Below the pieces are notes generated by a model. That model was not told the DNA's origin, made no database searches, and worked only from the letters and a program-made list of their open reading frames with translations. Positions 50,376-59,339 of a DNA stretch of 64,000 nucleotides are shown piece after piece. Source of the DNA: Alkalihalobacterium sp048323755 (lineage in GTDB: Bacteria > Bacillota > Bacilli > Bacillales > Bacillaceae_F); the NCBI RefSeq assembly GCF_048323755.1, contig NZ_JBLWFS010000002.1, positions 272,487 to 336,486 of the forward strand, in the 5' to 3' direction. The position numbers were made by a program, and so were the translations under genes. How positions within the stretch are numbered: the stretch's first letter is position 1; the number at the start of each line of letters is the position of its first letter.

Positions 50376-51542
50376 TTACGCTTTTACTCTAGCTTTTTCG
50401 CCGCAACCTAAATTACGTGCAATTACCAGACGTTGAATTTCAGATGTCCCTTCTCCAATTTCCATGAGTTTAGCATCGCGTAACATTCTTTCAACCTCGT
50501 ACTCACGCATATAACCGTACCCACCGTGGATTTGGATCGCTTGATTACATACTCTTGTTGCCATTTCTGAAGCAAACAATTTAGCGAAAGCACCTTCTTT
50601 AGAGAATGGTTTCTCCTGATCTTTTAACCATGCTGCTTTCATTACCATATTTCGTGCAAGTTCAATTTCCATTGCCATATCGGCAAGTTTAAATTGAATC
50701 GCTTGGAAGTTAGAAATCGATTGACCGAATTGCTTTCTCTCTTTCGAATATTGCAATGCTTTATCAAAAGCACCTTGAGCTATACCAACGGCTAACGCTG
50801 CAATTGAAATACGTCCACCGTCTAGTGTGTATAAGAATTGCTTAAATCCAGCTTGCGGATCTCCCAAAAGATTTTCAGTTGGAACACGTACATCTTCTAA
50901 GATTAACTCAGATGTATTGGAACCACGGACACCCATCTTTTCATAATTGCTATTAATTGTGAAACCAGGTGTACCTGTAGGAACAATGATAGCTGAAATA
51001 ATATTCTTCCCTCTTGCATCTTTTCCAGTTACTGCAGTAACAATGACTGTTCTAGCATATCCAGCGTTTGTAATCCAACACTTACCACCATTGATAACGT
51101 ATTCATTTCCTTCGATAACTGCTCGAGTTTGTGTACCTCCTGCATCTGATCCAGCGTTTGGTTCTGTTAAGCCAAACGAACCTAATGCTTCCCCTGAAGC
51201 AAGTGGAACAAGGTGATCTTGCTTTTGCTTTTCACTGCCAAAATAATAGATTGGACTCGCACCTAAAGAAACTGCCGCTGCATAGCTTAATCCCGTACTT
51301 CCGCAAGCGCGACCAATTTCCTCAACTGCTAAAGCATAAGAAATCGTATCTCCTCCTGATCCCCCATACTGTTCTGGGAATGGAATCCCTAGCATGCCTA
51401 ACTCACCCATTTTTTTAAACGTTTCAATCGGAAATTCAGCCGTTTTATCGACATGCTCTGCTTTTGGAGCTACCTCATTTTGTGCAAAATCCCTTACCAT
51501 ATCACGGATCATTTGTTGTTCTTTCGTTAATTCAAAATTCAT
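50376..51542 (-). CDS. yngJ: Acyl-CoA dehydrogenase (isovaleryl/short branched-chain type)
   Basis: 388 residues, complete ACAD fold: ALGSFGLTEPNAGSDAGGT (about 120-138), KCWITNAGYA, GRISIAALAVGIAQGAFD, QIHGGYGYMREYEVERMLRDAK and IGEGTSEIQRLVIARN. The Glu in EGTSEI is the catalytic base position of short/medium-chain dehydrogenases; classical isovaleryl-CoA dehydrogenases have Ala/Gly there, so the substrate may be a broader short branched acyl-CoA. First gene of the operon; ATG after TAGGAGGAAATAATT. Confidence 0.9.
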   Translation of the reverse strand: MNFELTKEQQMIRDMVRDFAQNEVAPKAEHVDKTAEFPIETFKKMGELGMLGIPFPEQYGGSGGDTISYALAVEEIGRACGSTGLSYAAAVSLGASPIYYFGSEKQKQDHLVPLASGEALGSFGLTEPNAGSDAGGTQTRAVIEGNEYVINGGKCWITNAGYARTVIVTAVTGKDARGKNIISAIIVPTGTPGFTINSNYEKMGVRGSNTSELILEDVRVPTENLLGDPQAGFKQFLYTLDGGRISIAALAVGIAQGAFDKALQYSKERKQFGQSISNFQAIQFKLADMAMEIELARNMVMKAAWLKDQEKPFSKEGAFAKLFASEMATRVCNQAIQIHGGYGYMREYEVERMLRDAKLMEIGEGTSEIQRLVIARNLGCGEKARVKA

Positions 51543-51639
51543 AATTATTTCCTCCTAATATATAATCATTTTTTATTTAAATTTAATGTAACTGAGCAAT
51601 GGTTCAAATTTATCCTAAAAAAAAGAGATTGCTAGAGGA

Positions 51640-51800
51640 TGTTCAAAAAGTCCGGGAAAAATCTCTGGCGGTAGAGGACCTTCGACTAAGAGCCCCACGT
51701 CCTGTGGGAACGTCGAAGTCACCACATCCTGTGGAAGCTCGTTGGTTTTCTGCTGCACCGCCTCGAACTTCTTGGATCTTTTTGTCCTCCTTTTTGAACA
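51640..51800. repeat. 161-bp palindromic element with TGTTCAAAAAG ends
   Basis: TGTTCAAAAAG (51640-51650) is exactly inverted at 51790-51800. CTAG lies just outside both ends. Inside are CCCAC-GTCCT-GTGGG and CCACATCCTGTGG hairpins. GC-richer than its surroundings. It occupies the yngJ-livF gap; no gene is seen there. Confidence 0.75.
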
Positions 51801-51909
51801 CGCACTGCTAGTTACTTATTACCATTAGAAACATTATTTTTTTAATCAACCTCTTTAATTTGAATACCTCTTAATAAGTTAGTATCTCTCTTTGAAAAAA
51901 ATACCTATT

Positions 51910-52698
51910 TTACACCCAACGTTTAATTTTTTTATACGACTTTACTTCGCGGAAACTTTTCTTCCCCTCTTTGTTCATCCCTAAGTAAGACTCACGAACG
52001 CCTTCGTTTGAAAGCAACTGGTCGACAGGTCCTTCCATAACAATTCTTCCGTTTTCCATAATGTAACCAAAATCAGCGATTGAAAGGGCTACATTGGCGT
52101 TTTGCTCTACTACTAAGATCGATGTACCTTCTTCTTGATTGATTTGCTTAATATTTTGAAAGATCTCTTTTACGAGGAGCGGTGCAATTCCTAAGGAAGG
52201 TTCATCCAGTAATAAGATCTTAGGTTTTGCCATAATTCCTCTTCCAATCGCAAGCATTTGTTGTTCCCCACCTGAAAGAAGACCTGATGCCCTGCTTCTA
52301 AGTGCTTTTAATTTAGGGAAATAATGATAAACCCTCTCTAAATCATCAGAGATGTTCTTTCGGTCTTTCCTCGTATACGCTCCTGCTAATAAATTTTCTT
52401 CAACTGTTAAATGTTTGAATACTCTTCTGCCTTCTATACATTGAAAGACCCCTTGTTTCACGATCTTATCTGGGTCAACCCCACTAATTTTTTCTCCTTC
52501 AAACTCTATGTAGCCGTCTGTTATTTGGCCACCTTCATTTTTTAGTAACCCTGAGATTGCTTTTAATGTCGTTGACTTCCCCGCTCCATTACTTCCTAAA
52601 AGAGCAACAATTTTTCCATCAGGTACCTCAAGTGACATTCCTTTAATCGCTAAAATAATTTTGTTATATACAACCTCTATATTGTTTAGACGGAGCAT
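51910..52698 (-). CDS. livF: LivF-type branched-chain/carboxylate ABC importer ATPase
   Basis: 262 residues: Walker A GSNGAGKST (about 34-42), signature LLSGGEQQMLAIGR, Walker B ILLLDEPSLGIAP, H-loop replaced by VVEQN, the typical LivF form. The C-terminal 20 residues after the core are basic. It is the last gene, 179 nt after the binding protein and separated by a hairpin, as often seen for lower expression of the ATPase. Partner of LivG/H/M in this cluster. Confidence 0.88.
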   Translation of the reverse strand: MLRLNNIEVVYNKIILAIKGMSLEVPDGKIVALLGSNGAGKSTTLKAISGLLKNEGGQITDGYIEFEGEKISGVDPDKIVKQGVFQCIEGRRVFKHLTVEENLLAGAYTRKDRKNISDDLERVYHYFPKLKALRSRASGLLSGGEQQMLAIGRGIMAKPKILLLDEPSLGIAPLLVKEIFQNIKQINQEEGTSILVVEQNANVALSIADFGYIMENGRIVMEGPVDQLLSNEGVRESYLGMNKEGKKSFREVKSYKKIKRWV

Positions 52699-52831
52699 CG
52701 TTTACCCTCCCTAAAAATAGATAACGAAACTATAAATTCTAAACTAGATGTTCGGCTAACTCGCCCACGCCTAGATTTAAACGAAAGTTCATTGGGACTT
52801 AACCTTAGCAAACTATCCAAATACATTATGA

Positions 52832-52866
52832 GTTAGAGAGAGGGGACTAAGCGGCAAGTACCCTCT
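52832..52866 (-). terminator. Attenuating hairpin between binding protein and livF
   Basis: GAGAGGG...CCCTCTC with flanking GGACT/AGTAC gives an 8-10-bp stem; no U run on the minus strand. It may explain higher expression of the binding protein than of livF. Confidence 0.5.
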
Positions 52867-52877
52867 CCCCTTAACCA

Positions 52878-54155
52878 CTAGCGCATATCGCTTACGCCAA
52901 AATAGTCTGTAATCATTTCCCAATCACCGTTATTCAGTTGCCCCAAACGAATTTGGTCTGTACCTGCGTGATTATCTGGAGCGAAAGAAACATTTGCACC
53001 TAAACCACCTAGATCAAAGTTGTCGATTGACTCAATTGCTGCACGAATATCTGAGCCAGTCACGTCTCCATCAGTTTCAGCAATTGCAATTCGGATGGCT
53101 TCTGCCATGATTGATGCTGTCGCCCATCCTTGAACGAACTTCTGATTAATATCTTCTACGCTTCTACCTTTCGAATCTAAGTACTCAATAATAGGCTCCA
53201 TCCCTGGAAGATCTTCCGTCGGAAATGCGTGTGTGACGACTCCAATAAATCCATCTAATGCGTCAACCCACTGTTGGTTATCACTTCCACTAGGAACTAA
53301 ACCTTCTCCAGCTGTCCAGTTTAGACCCATGAATTGTGTATCCCATCCAAGTTGTTTTCCATCACGAACAACATTTCTCGTTTGGTTCCATGTATAGTTG
53401 AGAATTGCATAATCAGGAACCTCATTATTTCTTGCCCATGATTGAAGTGTTGTCTGTGGATCAGTGTCACCAAGCTCGATTTGGATGTCAGGAACAATTT
53501 CAACTACACCTGCTAAATGTTCTTCGGCATAGTTTTTAATATCTTGAATCGGTGACTCACTGAACGGGTGTCCTTCGTGATAAACTAATGCTACTGTTGC
53601 AGGAGATGAGCCTTGGTGATTTTTTCCAATCCATTCAAGCATAGCACGACCTTGATCTGAATAACTGGCTGCAACTAGGAAATTAAACCCGCTCTCACTT
53701 CCAGTATCTTTTAAATTTTCAGAATATGAAGCTGAGAAAAATGGAATTTCATCGTTAATGATTTGTTGACGTAAAGCTTCTGTATCTGCTGTTCCCCAAC
53801 CTAGAACAGCTGCCACTTTATGCCGGTCTCTTAATGATTGATAAACTTGTTGTGCACGACTTGTATCATATGCATAATCTTCACCCACAAAGTCGATCGT
53901 GTAACCATCCACACCGCCATTTGAATTTAAGTATTCGAAGAACGCTCTTTCACCTTCTGCATAAGGTGCTCCTACATCCCCAGTTGCACCGGACTCATCG
54001 AAAATCCCGCCTAATTTAATGACTTTTCCTGAGTCATTTGAGTCATTCGATGTATCACTTGATGCTTCATTTCCCCCACAACCTGCGAGCAACCCTAATG
54101 CAAGTACAGAAGTTGCAACTGCGGTCATCGTTTTTTTCCAATGACTTTTTTTCAT
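52878..54155 (-). CDS. LIV-type substrate-binding lipoprotein
   Basis: 425 residues. Signal peptide with lipobox LLAGC (Cys about residue 26), then a Ser/Asp-rich linker and a periplasmic-binding type I fold (KLGGIFDESGATGDVGAPYA at the start, VAAVLGWGTADTEAL, WTAGEGLV). Ligand is not readable from sequence. Position inside an operon with an acyl-CoA ligase suggests an organic acid in place of an amino acid. Highly acidic, as for proteins facing an alkaline medium. Confidence 0.88.
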   Translation of the reverse strand: MKKSHWKKTMTAVATSVLALGLLAGCGGNEASSDTSNDSNDSGKVIKLGGIFDESGATGDVGAPYAEGERAFFEYLNSNGGVDGYTIDFVGEDYAYDTSRAQQVYQSLRDRHKVAAVLGWGTADTEALRQQIINDEIPFFSASYSENLKDTGSESGFNFLVAASYSDQGRAMLEWIGKNHQGSSPATVALVYHEGHPFSESPIQDIKNYAEEHLAGVVEIVPDIQIELGDTDPQTTLQSWARNNEVPDYAILNYTWNQTRNVVRDGKQLGWDTQFMGLNWTAGEGLVPSGSDNQQWVDALDGFIGVVTHAFPTEDLPGMEPIIEYLDSKGRSVEDINQKFVQGWATASIMAEAIRIAIAETDGDVTGSDIRAAIESIDNFDLGGLGANVSFAPDNHAGTDQIRLGQLNNGDWEMITDYFGVSDMR

Positions 54156-54248
54156 TTGTTTTCCCCCTTAATAGATACATCATTTTATTGGCTGAAGTTC
54201 CCTTATGTAAAGAGACTTCGAAATCCCTTTAGAAGCGGGTGCAAACCC

Positions 54249-55310
54249 TTAGTAAGAAAATGGCCATAACCTAAAGTAGTTTTTAATGTTATTCCAGATG
54301 TGTACTAAACCACCAGGTTCAAAAATTAAGAACAATATAATGACTAGACCAAAGACAAATTCACGGAATGAAGAAAGCAGGTGGTACGCATTTGGCATAT
54401 AAATCGTTAAGAATTCAACCATGAAGCCTAGACCAACTGGAAGAAGTGTAATAAAAATGGCTCCTAAGATCGCTCCAAATACACTTCCTAATCCGCCTAC
54501 TAAGATCATCGCTAAGTATTGAATTGAAACTTGGATACTATAAAGTTCTACCGTAACAACCATCGTATAGTGAGCAAGAAGTGCACCAGCGATTCCTACG
54601 ATAAAGGAAGAGATGGCAAATGACATTACTTTGTAACTAAACAAGTTAATTCCCATAATTTGTGCAGCAACGTCTCGGTCTCTTACAGCTAGAAAAGCTC
54701 GACCTGTACGGGTACGGAATAGATTAAGAGCATAAATCGTCGTTAAAATTGCAATGATCAAACATAGAAAGTAATAACTGTTATGACTAGAAAATGTATA
54801 ACCGCCAATAGATGGGCGATTTAATACCATTCCAGCTCCACCACCAGTTAAGCTACTCCAGCGACCGATGATCCAAAGAATAACTACTTGTGCAGCTAAA
54901 GTGGCAATGGCCAAATATAACCCTTTTAACCTTAAAGATGGAATTCCGAACAACCCTCCAATTACAGCTGTAATTAATCCAGCAAGAGGCAGTGCAATCC
55001 AAAAGCTCCACCCTAGGGTCATTGTTAAAATGGCTGAGGTATAACCACCTACCGCTAAAAATGCACCAACCCCTACAGAAATTTGTCCTGTAAATCCGGT
55101 TAGTATATTTAAACCAATTGCACCAATAACAGCGATTGCACAGAGAGTCGCTAAACCAACAACGTAATTAGATGCAACTAGAGGGAACAAAAATAGTAAA
55201 ATAACGATGATTAACATTCTCAGTTTCATCTGTGGAGTTCGGAATAGCTCCATGTCTCTGCTGTAACTCGTTTTATAGTTCCCACACTCCATAACAAATG
55301 GATTTTTCAT
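54249..55310 (-). CDS. livM: LivM-type permease
   Basis: 353 residues, about nine membrane helices, the family hallmarks GLNILTGFTGQISVGVGAFLAVGGY (about 67-91) and GRAFLAVRDRDVAAQIMGIN (cytoplasmic coupling loop, about 207). A 35-residue N-terminal extension (ECGNYKTSYSRDMELFRTP) precedes the first helix. It pairs with LivH. The gap to livH is 4 nt. Confidence 0.88.
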   Translation of the reverse strand: MKNPFVMECGNYKTSYSRDMELFRTPQMKLRMLIIVILLFLFPLVASNYVVGLATLCAIAVIGAIGLNILTGFTGQISVGVGAFLAVGGYTSAILTMTLGWSFWIALPLAGLITAVIGGLFGIPSLRLKGLYLAIATLAAQVVILWIIGRWSSLTGGGAGMVLNRPSIGGYTFSSHNSYYFLCLIIAILTTIYALNLFRTRTGRAFLAVRDRDVAAQIMGINLFSYKVMSFAISSFIVGIAGALLAHYTMVVTVELYSIQVSIQYLAMILVGGLGSVFGAILGAIFITLLPVGLGFMVEFLTIYMPNAYHLLSSFREFVFGLVIILFLIFEPGGLVHIWNNIKNYFRLWPFSY

Positions 55311-55314
55311 TTAT

Positions 55315-56199
55315 TCACACCCTTTCTATTCCACCTTTACCAAAGAGGCCATTCGGTTTTAGCATTAAAATAATCGTTACAATGATGAACGGAATTACTT
55401 CTTTTAATCCTCCACCAAAGATAGGTTGTAAATATCCCGCTGCTAAGTTTTGAACGATTCCGATAATAAACCCACCAATTATTGCACCTGGAATACTATC
55501 TAACCCCCCTAAAATAACAACTGGGAGAACAGCTAGACCAATTGTTGCCATGGAAGCGTTTACACCATTGATGTTACCTAATAAAACTCCACCTACTGCA
55601 GCCACTAATGCCGCAATACCCCATGTGATCGCATATACGGACTTAACACTAATGCCCATCGAAAGTGCAGCCATCTGATCATCTGCAACAGCTCGCATTG
55701 CAAGACCCATTTTTGAGTATTTGAAGAAGAGTGTAAATATAACAAGTAAAGTCATTACAATAATGAAAGACCATAGGTAAACTGGAGCGATGATTATTTC
55801 TCCTATTCGGATAGGCTCTGATGAAAAAATAGGTGGATAAGATTTTGTTTGGTGTCCCCAAATCATATGGACAAGACCAGCCAGTAAACTAGCTAAACCA
55901 ATCGTGGCCATAATAACTGAAATAACTGGAGCATTTATGAGAGGTCTTAGTACAACTCGTTCAATTGCCATTCCTAGAAGGGCATTGAACAATAGTGTAA
56001 TAATAAGTGCGATGATAAAAGGGATTTTATATACTGCGACTAGAGTAAGGCAAATATAGGAACCTATTAGAACTAGCTCACCGTTGGCTAAGTTTAATGC
56101 ATCACTTGCTTTATAGATTAGAACAAATCCTAGAGCTACCAATGCATAAATACTTCCAACGACTACACCAGTAATGAGTAGTTGTAAGAAAAAACTCAT
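55315..56199 (-). CDS. livH: LivH-type permease
   Basis: 294 residues, eight helices; ALVALGFVLIYKASDALNLANGELVLIGSY (about 20-49) is the LivH signature, with the EAA-like coupling loop MRAVADDQMAALSMGISVKSV. ATG located 3 nt after the ligase stop, so translationally coupled. Forms the channel with LivM. Confidence 0.9.
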   Translation of the reverse strand: MSFFLQLLITGVVVGSIYALVALGFVLIYKASDALNLANGELVLIGSYICLTLVAVYKIPFIIALIITLLFNALLGMAIERVVLRPLINAPVISVIMATIGLASLLAGLVHMIWGHQTKSYPPIFSSEPIRIGEIIIAPVYLWSFIIVMTLLVIFTLFFKYSKMGLAMRAVADDQMAALSMGISVKSVYAITWGIAALVAAVGGVLLGNINGVNASMATIGLAVLPVVILGGLDSIPGAIIGGFIIGIVQNLAAGYLQPIFGGGLKEVIPFIIVTIILMLKPNGLFGKGGIERV

Positions 56200-56202
56200 C
56201 GA

Positions 56203-58083
56203 TTACGCCACCTCCTTGTTCGTATCTAAATCAATAACTTCTAAGTTTCCGTTATTGTATGTTAGACTGACTTGACCGTTTGATGAGTATAAGCCTTCTA
56301 GAAGAGATTGATACTTGTCTTCTAAATAACTGCGGCGTATTTTTTGTGTACGTGTTAACTCACCATCATCAGCGTCAAGTTCTTTATTGAAGATGACTAT
56401 TTTTTTAATTCTCGTTTCACTCTTAATATCTTTCATAATCGTAGCAACTTCTTTTTCAATTAAATGAAGGACTTCCTTTTTCGTTGATAGATCTGCAAAT
56501 GTTGTATAAATAATTTGATTTTTCTCAGCCCAACGTCCTACATTAGCCATATCAATGTTTATCATTGAAACTAAGTAAGGTTTATCCTTTCCGTAGACGA
56601 GTGCTTCTTTTATAAAACGACTATTTTTTAATTTGTTCTCAAAATAACTTGGGGCAATCGTTTCACCATTTTGTGCAGTAAAGATGCTGTTCGCTTGGTC
56701 TTTTATGTGTAGATGACCTTTGTCATCTATGTGACCATAATCTCCTAATGACACCCAGCCACCGGATACAGGAGCAGGCTCATTACTTTCTTTATAATAG
56801 CCGATAAATTGACTTGGACTTTTGATAAGTACTTCATTTTCATTTGAGATTTTCACTTCCGTATTGGGCAGCGGTAAACCGACACTCGATTGATTAAGAT
56901 CACCATCTCTTTGAACAAATGAAATACCACAAACTTCTGTTGCCCCGTAACATTGTTTCAAATTAATTCCTAATGAGTGAAAGAAGTGGATGGCTTCTTC
57001 TCCTATTGGAGCCCCATTATTGTACGCTCGCTTGATACGTGATAAACCAAGATGATCACGGATGGCACTGAATACGAGAAAATCACCTATACCATACATG
57101 ATTTTGGTTGATAATGATATCGGTTGTTGGTTTAATTTTGCATCTGCCATTTTATCGCCAAATGGTTTGAAAAAGTTATAGACTTTTCGCTTAAACCAAG
57201 TAGCCCCATCAATTCTTAACTTAAATCTAGAAATAATATTTTCATAGGTTCTTGGTGGGGCAAAAAGTGAATGCGGACCAATTTCTCTTAAATCAGTAAG
57301 TACAGTTGTCGGTTGTTCTGGGAAATTAATAGAAATTCCTTTACACAGAGACATCGTAACACTCATTACTTGTTCACCAATCCAAGCAAGTGGTAAAAAA
57401 GATAAGTAGTCATCTTTTTCAGCTACAGGATCAATTTCATCTAAACTTTGTGCTGCTGATAGTAGATTGTTATGGGTTAACATTACGCCTTTTGGATCAC
57501 CGGTTGAACCTGCTGTATAGGATATAATAGCCACGTCATCGCCGATTACTTGCTCAGCTTTTTTGTAAAAGAAATCCGGATTCTTTTGAGCGAATGCTTC
57601 TCCTGATTTTTGTAAGTCCCTCATATAAAGAAGTTTTTCATTCTTATATGTCCTTAAACTCTTATCATTGTAGTAAATAATCTTTTCTACATTAGGAATT
57701 AATTCTTCAATCTCAAGCAGTTTGTCAACTTGCTCTTGATCTTCTGCAACAACAATCTTAGCCTCACAATGATTTAAATAATATATTAGTTCATCGCCTG
57801 TTGCTTCTTGGTAAATACCAATAACAATCGCACCTAAGCATTGTGCTGCCAGTTGAGAATATAGCCATTGTGCTCGATTATCACCTAGAATAGCAACCCT
57901 ATCACCTTTTTTAACATCTAACTCAGAAGCAAACCCTAAACTTAATGTACGGACGTTTTCTAAGTAATCGGCCCACGATATTTCATTCCAAATGCCAAGT
58001 TCTTTTTGCCTTAAAGCCACTTGGTTGCCCATCTTTGTACCGCGTTCAATTAAAAGATGAGGTAACGTTTTTTCTCTTGACAT
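56203..58083 (-). CDS. Long AMP-forming acyl-CoA ligase (FAA1-type) inside the ABC operon
   Basis: 626 residues, COG1022-like large ligase: A3 SYTAGSTGDPKGVMLTHNN (about 189), AWIGEQVMSV, RAYNNGAPIGEEAI, QCYGATEVCG, WVSLGDYGHID and a C-terminal RTQKIRRSY in place of the usual catalytic-lysine motif. The A8 hinge has IKDQANSIFTAQNGE instead of GRxKD. It probably charges the acid imported by the flanking LIV-type transporter with CoA. Start ATG after AAGGAGGATCTGATAGCT. Ligase activity on a non-standard acid is inference. Confidence 0.8.
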   Translation of the reverse strand: MSREKTLPHLLIERGTKMGNQVALRQKELGIWNEISWADYLENVRTLSLGFASELDVKKGDRVAILGDNRAQWLYSQLAAQCLGAIVIGIYQEATGDELIYYLNHCEAKIVVAEDQEQVDKLLEIEELIPNVEKIIYYNDKSLRTYKNEKLLYMRDLQKSGEAFAQKNPDFFYKKAEQVIGDDVAIISYTAGSTGDPKGVMLTHNNLLSAAQSLDEIDPVAEKDDYLSFLPLAWIGEQVMSVTMSLCKGISINFPEQPTTVLTDLREIGPHSLFAPPRTYENIISRFKLRIDGATWFKRKVYNFFKPFGDKMADAKLNQQPISLSTKIMYGIGDFLVFSAIRDHLGLSRIKRAYNNGAPIGEEAIHFFHSLGINLKQCYGATEVCGISFVQRDGDLNQSSVGLPLPNTEVKISNENEVLIKSPSQFIGYYKESNEPAPVSGGWVSLGDYGHIDDKGHLHIKDQANSIFTAQNGETIAPSYFENKLKNSRFIKEALVYGKDKPYLVSMINIDMANVGRWAEKNQIIYTTFADLSTKKEVLHLIEKEVATIMKDIKSETRIKKIVIFNKELDADDGELTRTQKIRRSYLEDKYQSLLEGLYSSNGQVSLTYNNGNLEVIDLDTNKEVA

Positions 58084-58103
58084 AGCTATCAGATCCTCCT
58101 TTC

Positions 58104-58874
58104 TTAAATAGCTTCCTCACCAATGTAAGCTTTAATTACTTCGGCGTTATTTTGAATCTCTGCAGGTGTACCAAACCCAATTTGCTTTCCGAAATCTAAA
58201 ACAGCGATGGAGTCTGATAGGTCCATAACAACACCTAGGTCATGTTCAATGAGGACAACTGTCATATTTTTTAATTCATGCATATCTAAAATAAATCTTG
58301 ACATATCTTCTTTTTCCGAGGAATTCATACCCGCCATCGGCTCATCTAGTAGGATTAATTCTGGCTCTAAAGCTAAAGCTCTTCCTACTTCTACCCTTTT
58401 TTGAAGTCCATAAGAGAGTGTGCCAACCGGTGTATGCCGATAGTCTTGCAATTGAAGAAAGTCGATTACTTCTTCAACGGCCCTTCGATGCTCCACTTCC
58501 TCTTTTTGTGCTGACCCCCAATATAGTCCACCCTTTAAGAGTCCTGATTTCATTAAAGTGTGTCTACCCAACTTTAAATTATCAAGTACTGACATATGAG
58601 CAAAAAGGGCAATATTTTGGAAAGCTCTAGCAATTCCTAACGTCGTTCTTTTATAAGGCTTCATATTTAGTATTTCTTGGCCTTTAAAGCGAATTGAACC
58701 ATTTGAAGGACGGTATAAGCCACTAATGCAATTTAGCATACTTGTTTTCCCCGCACCGTTTGGCCCTATCAGTGAAAATATCTCACCTTCTTTAATATGG
58801 TAGCTTACATCGTTCAATGCTTTTACACCACCAAATTGAAGTGAAACATTTTCAACCTCCAATATAGCTCCCAT
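58104..58874 (-). CDS. livG: LivG-type ABC importer ATPase
   Basis: 256 residues: Walker A GPNGAGKTS (37-45), Q-loop ARAFQNIALFAHM, signature LSYGLQKRVEVGRALALEPE (first Gly of LSGGQ is Tyr), Walker B LILLDEPMAGMN, H-loop VLIEHDLG. First gene of the operon; ATG preceded by AAAAGGGGGAAAATGC. Its promoter region carries TTGACA/TATAAT, a cre and a dyad. Confidence 0.9.
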   Translation of the reverse strand: MGAILEVENVSLQFGGVKALNDVSYHIKEGEIFSLIGPNGAGKTSMLNCISGLYRPSNGSIRFKGQEILNMKPYKRTTLGIARAFQNIALFAHMSVLDNLKLGRHTLMKSGLLKGGLYWGSAQKEEVEHRRAVEEVIDFLQLQDYRHTPVGTLSYGLQKRVEVGRALALEPELILLDEPMAGMNSSEKEDMSRFILDMHELKNMTVVLIEHDLGVVMDLSDSIAVLDFGKQIGFGTPAEIQNNAEVIKAYIGEEAI

Positions 58875-58909
58875 GCATTTTCCCCCTTTTCCTCATGATT
58901 TCGGTATTT

Positions 58910-58923
58910 TGTAAGCGCTATCA
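58910..58923 (+). promoter_or_regulatory. cre (CcpA) site of the liv/ligase operon
   Basis: TGTAAGCGCTATCA fits every position of the CcpA consensus TGWAARCGYTWNCW. It starts 3 bp beyond the -10 box and covers the expected transcription start, so CcpA binding would block initiation when preferred sugars are present. Confidence 0.8.
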
Positions 58924-58925
58924 TG

Positions 58926-58955
58926 ATTATAAAGATGAGCATGTGTTCATGTCAA
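58926..58955 (-). promoter_or_regulatory. SigA promoter of the liv/ligase operon
   Basis: On the minus strand TTGACA (58955-58950) and TATAAT (58931-58926) are both perfect, 18 nt apart. The livG start is about 50 nt downstream. Confidence 0.8.
58935..58950. promoter_or_regulatory. Operator-like dyad in the promoter spacer
   Basis: ATGAGCA-TG-TGTTCAT (6/7 symmetric) fills the spacer between -35 and -10. TetR/FadR-type acyl-CoA-responsive repressors use such sites; no regulator gene is next to it. Confidence 0.45.
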
Positions 58956-59339
58956 CATAAAAATTTATAATTTTGAGAAAATTCTAAATTAGGTGTTTCT
59001 CTTTGTGATAATAAAACTATTACAAGAAAATTTCTAACTCCTACTTAATGGCATTAATAAATACTACTCCTTTATTTATGTAGGCCTTCCATAAAAATTT
59101 CTGCAAAAGAAGAGTTTATCGTTGTTATTTCAATCAAGTAGGAACAGGATAGTTAAGTAAAAATATTATTGAGCCTATTTATTTTTTCTCCATTGCAGAT
59201 ATCGTTTGAAGTTACTACCTTGTACCGTATATGTATTTTAGTTTCAGTGTTTTTTTGTCAAACAGTGTCGAATTCTTCTAAATACTATGTTATATTAGTA
59301 ACACTATTTTATCTTTAGCGGTTTAAAGGGGGAAATTTT
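58956..59339. other. Gene-free stretch between livG and the sodium symporter
   Basis: AT-rich, 384 bp, divergent promoter region. No gene, riboswitch or strong hairpin is recognised. The symporter promoter must lie near its right end. Confidence 0.5.

Noticed and set aside
59000..59339. Glycine or other riboswitch before the sodium symporter
   Set aside because: No conserved riboswitch core or terminator/anti-terminator pair was recognised.
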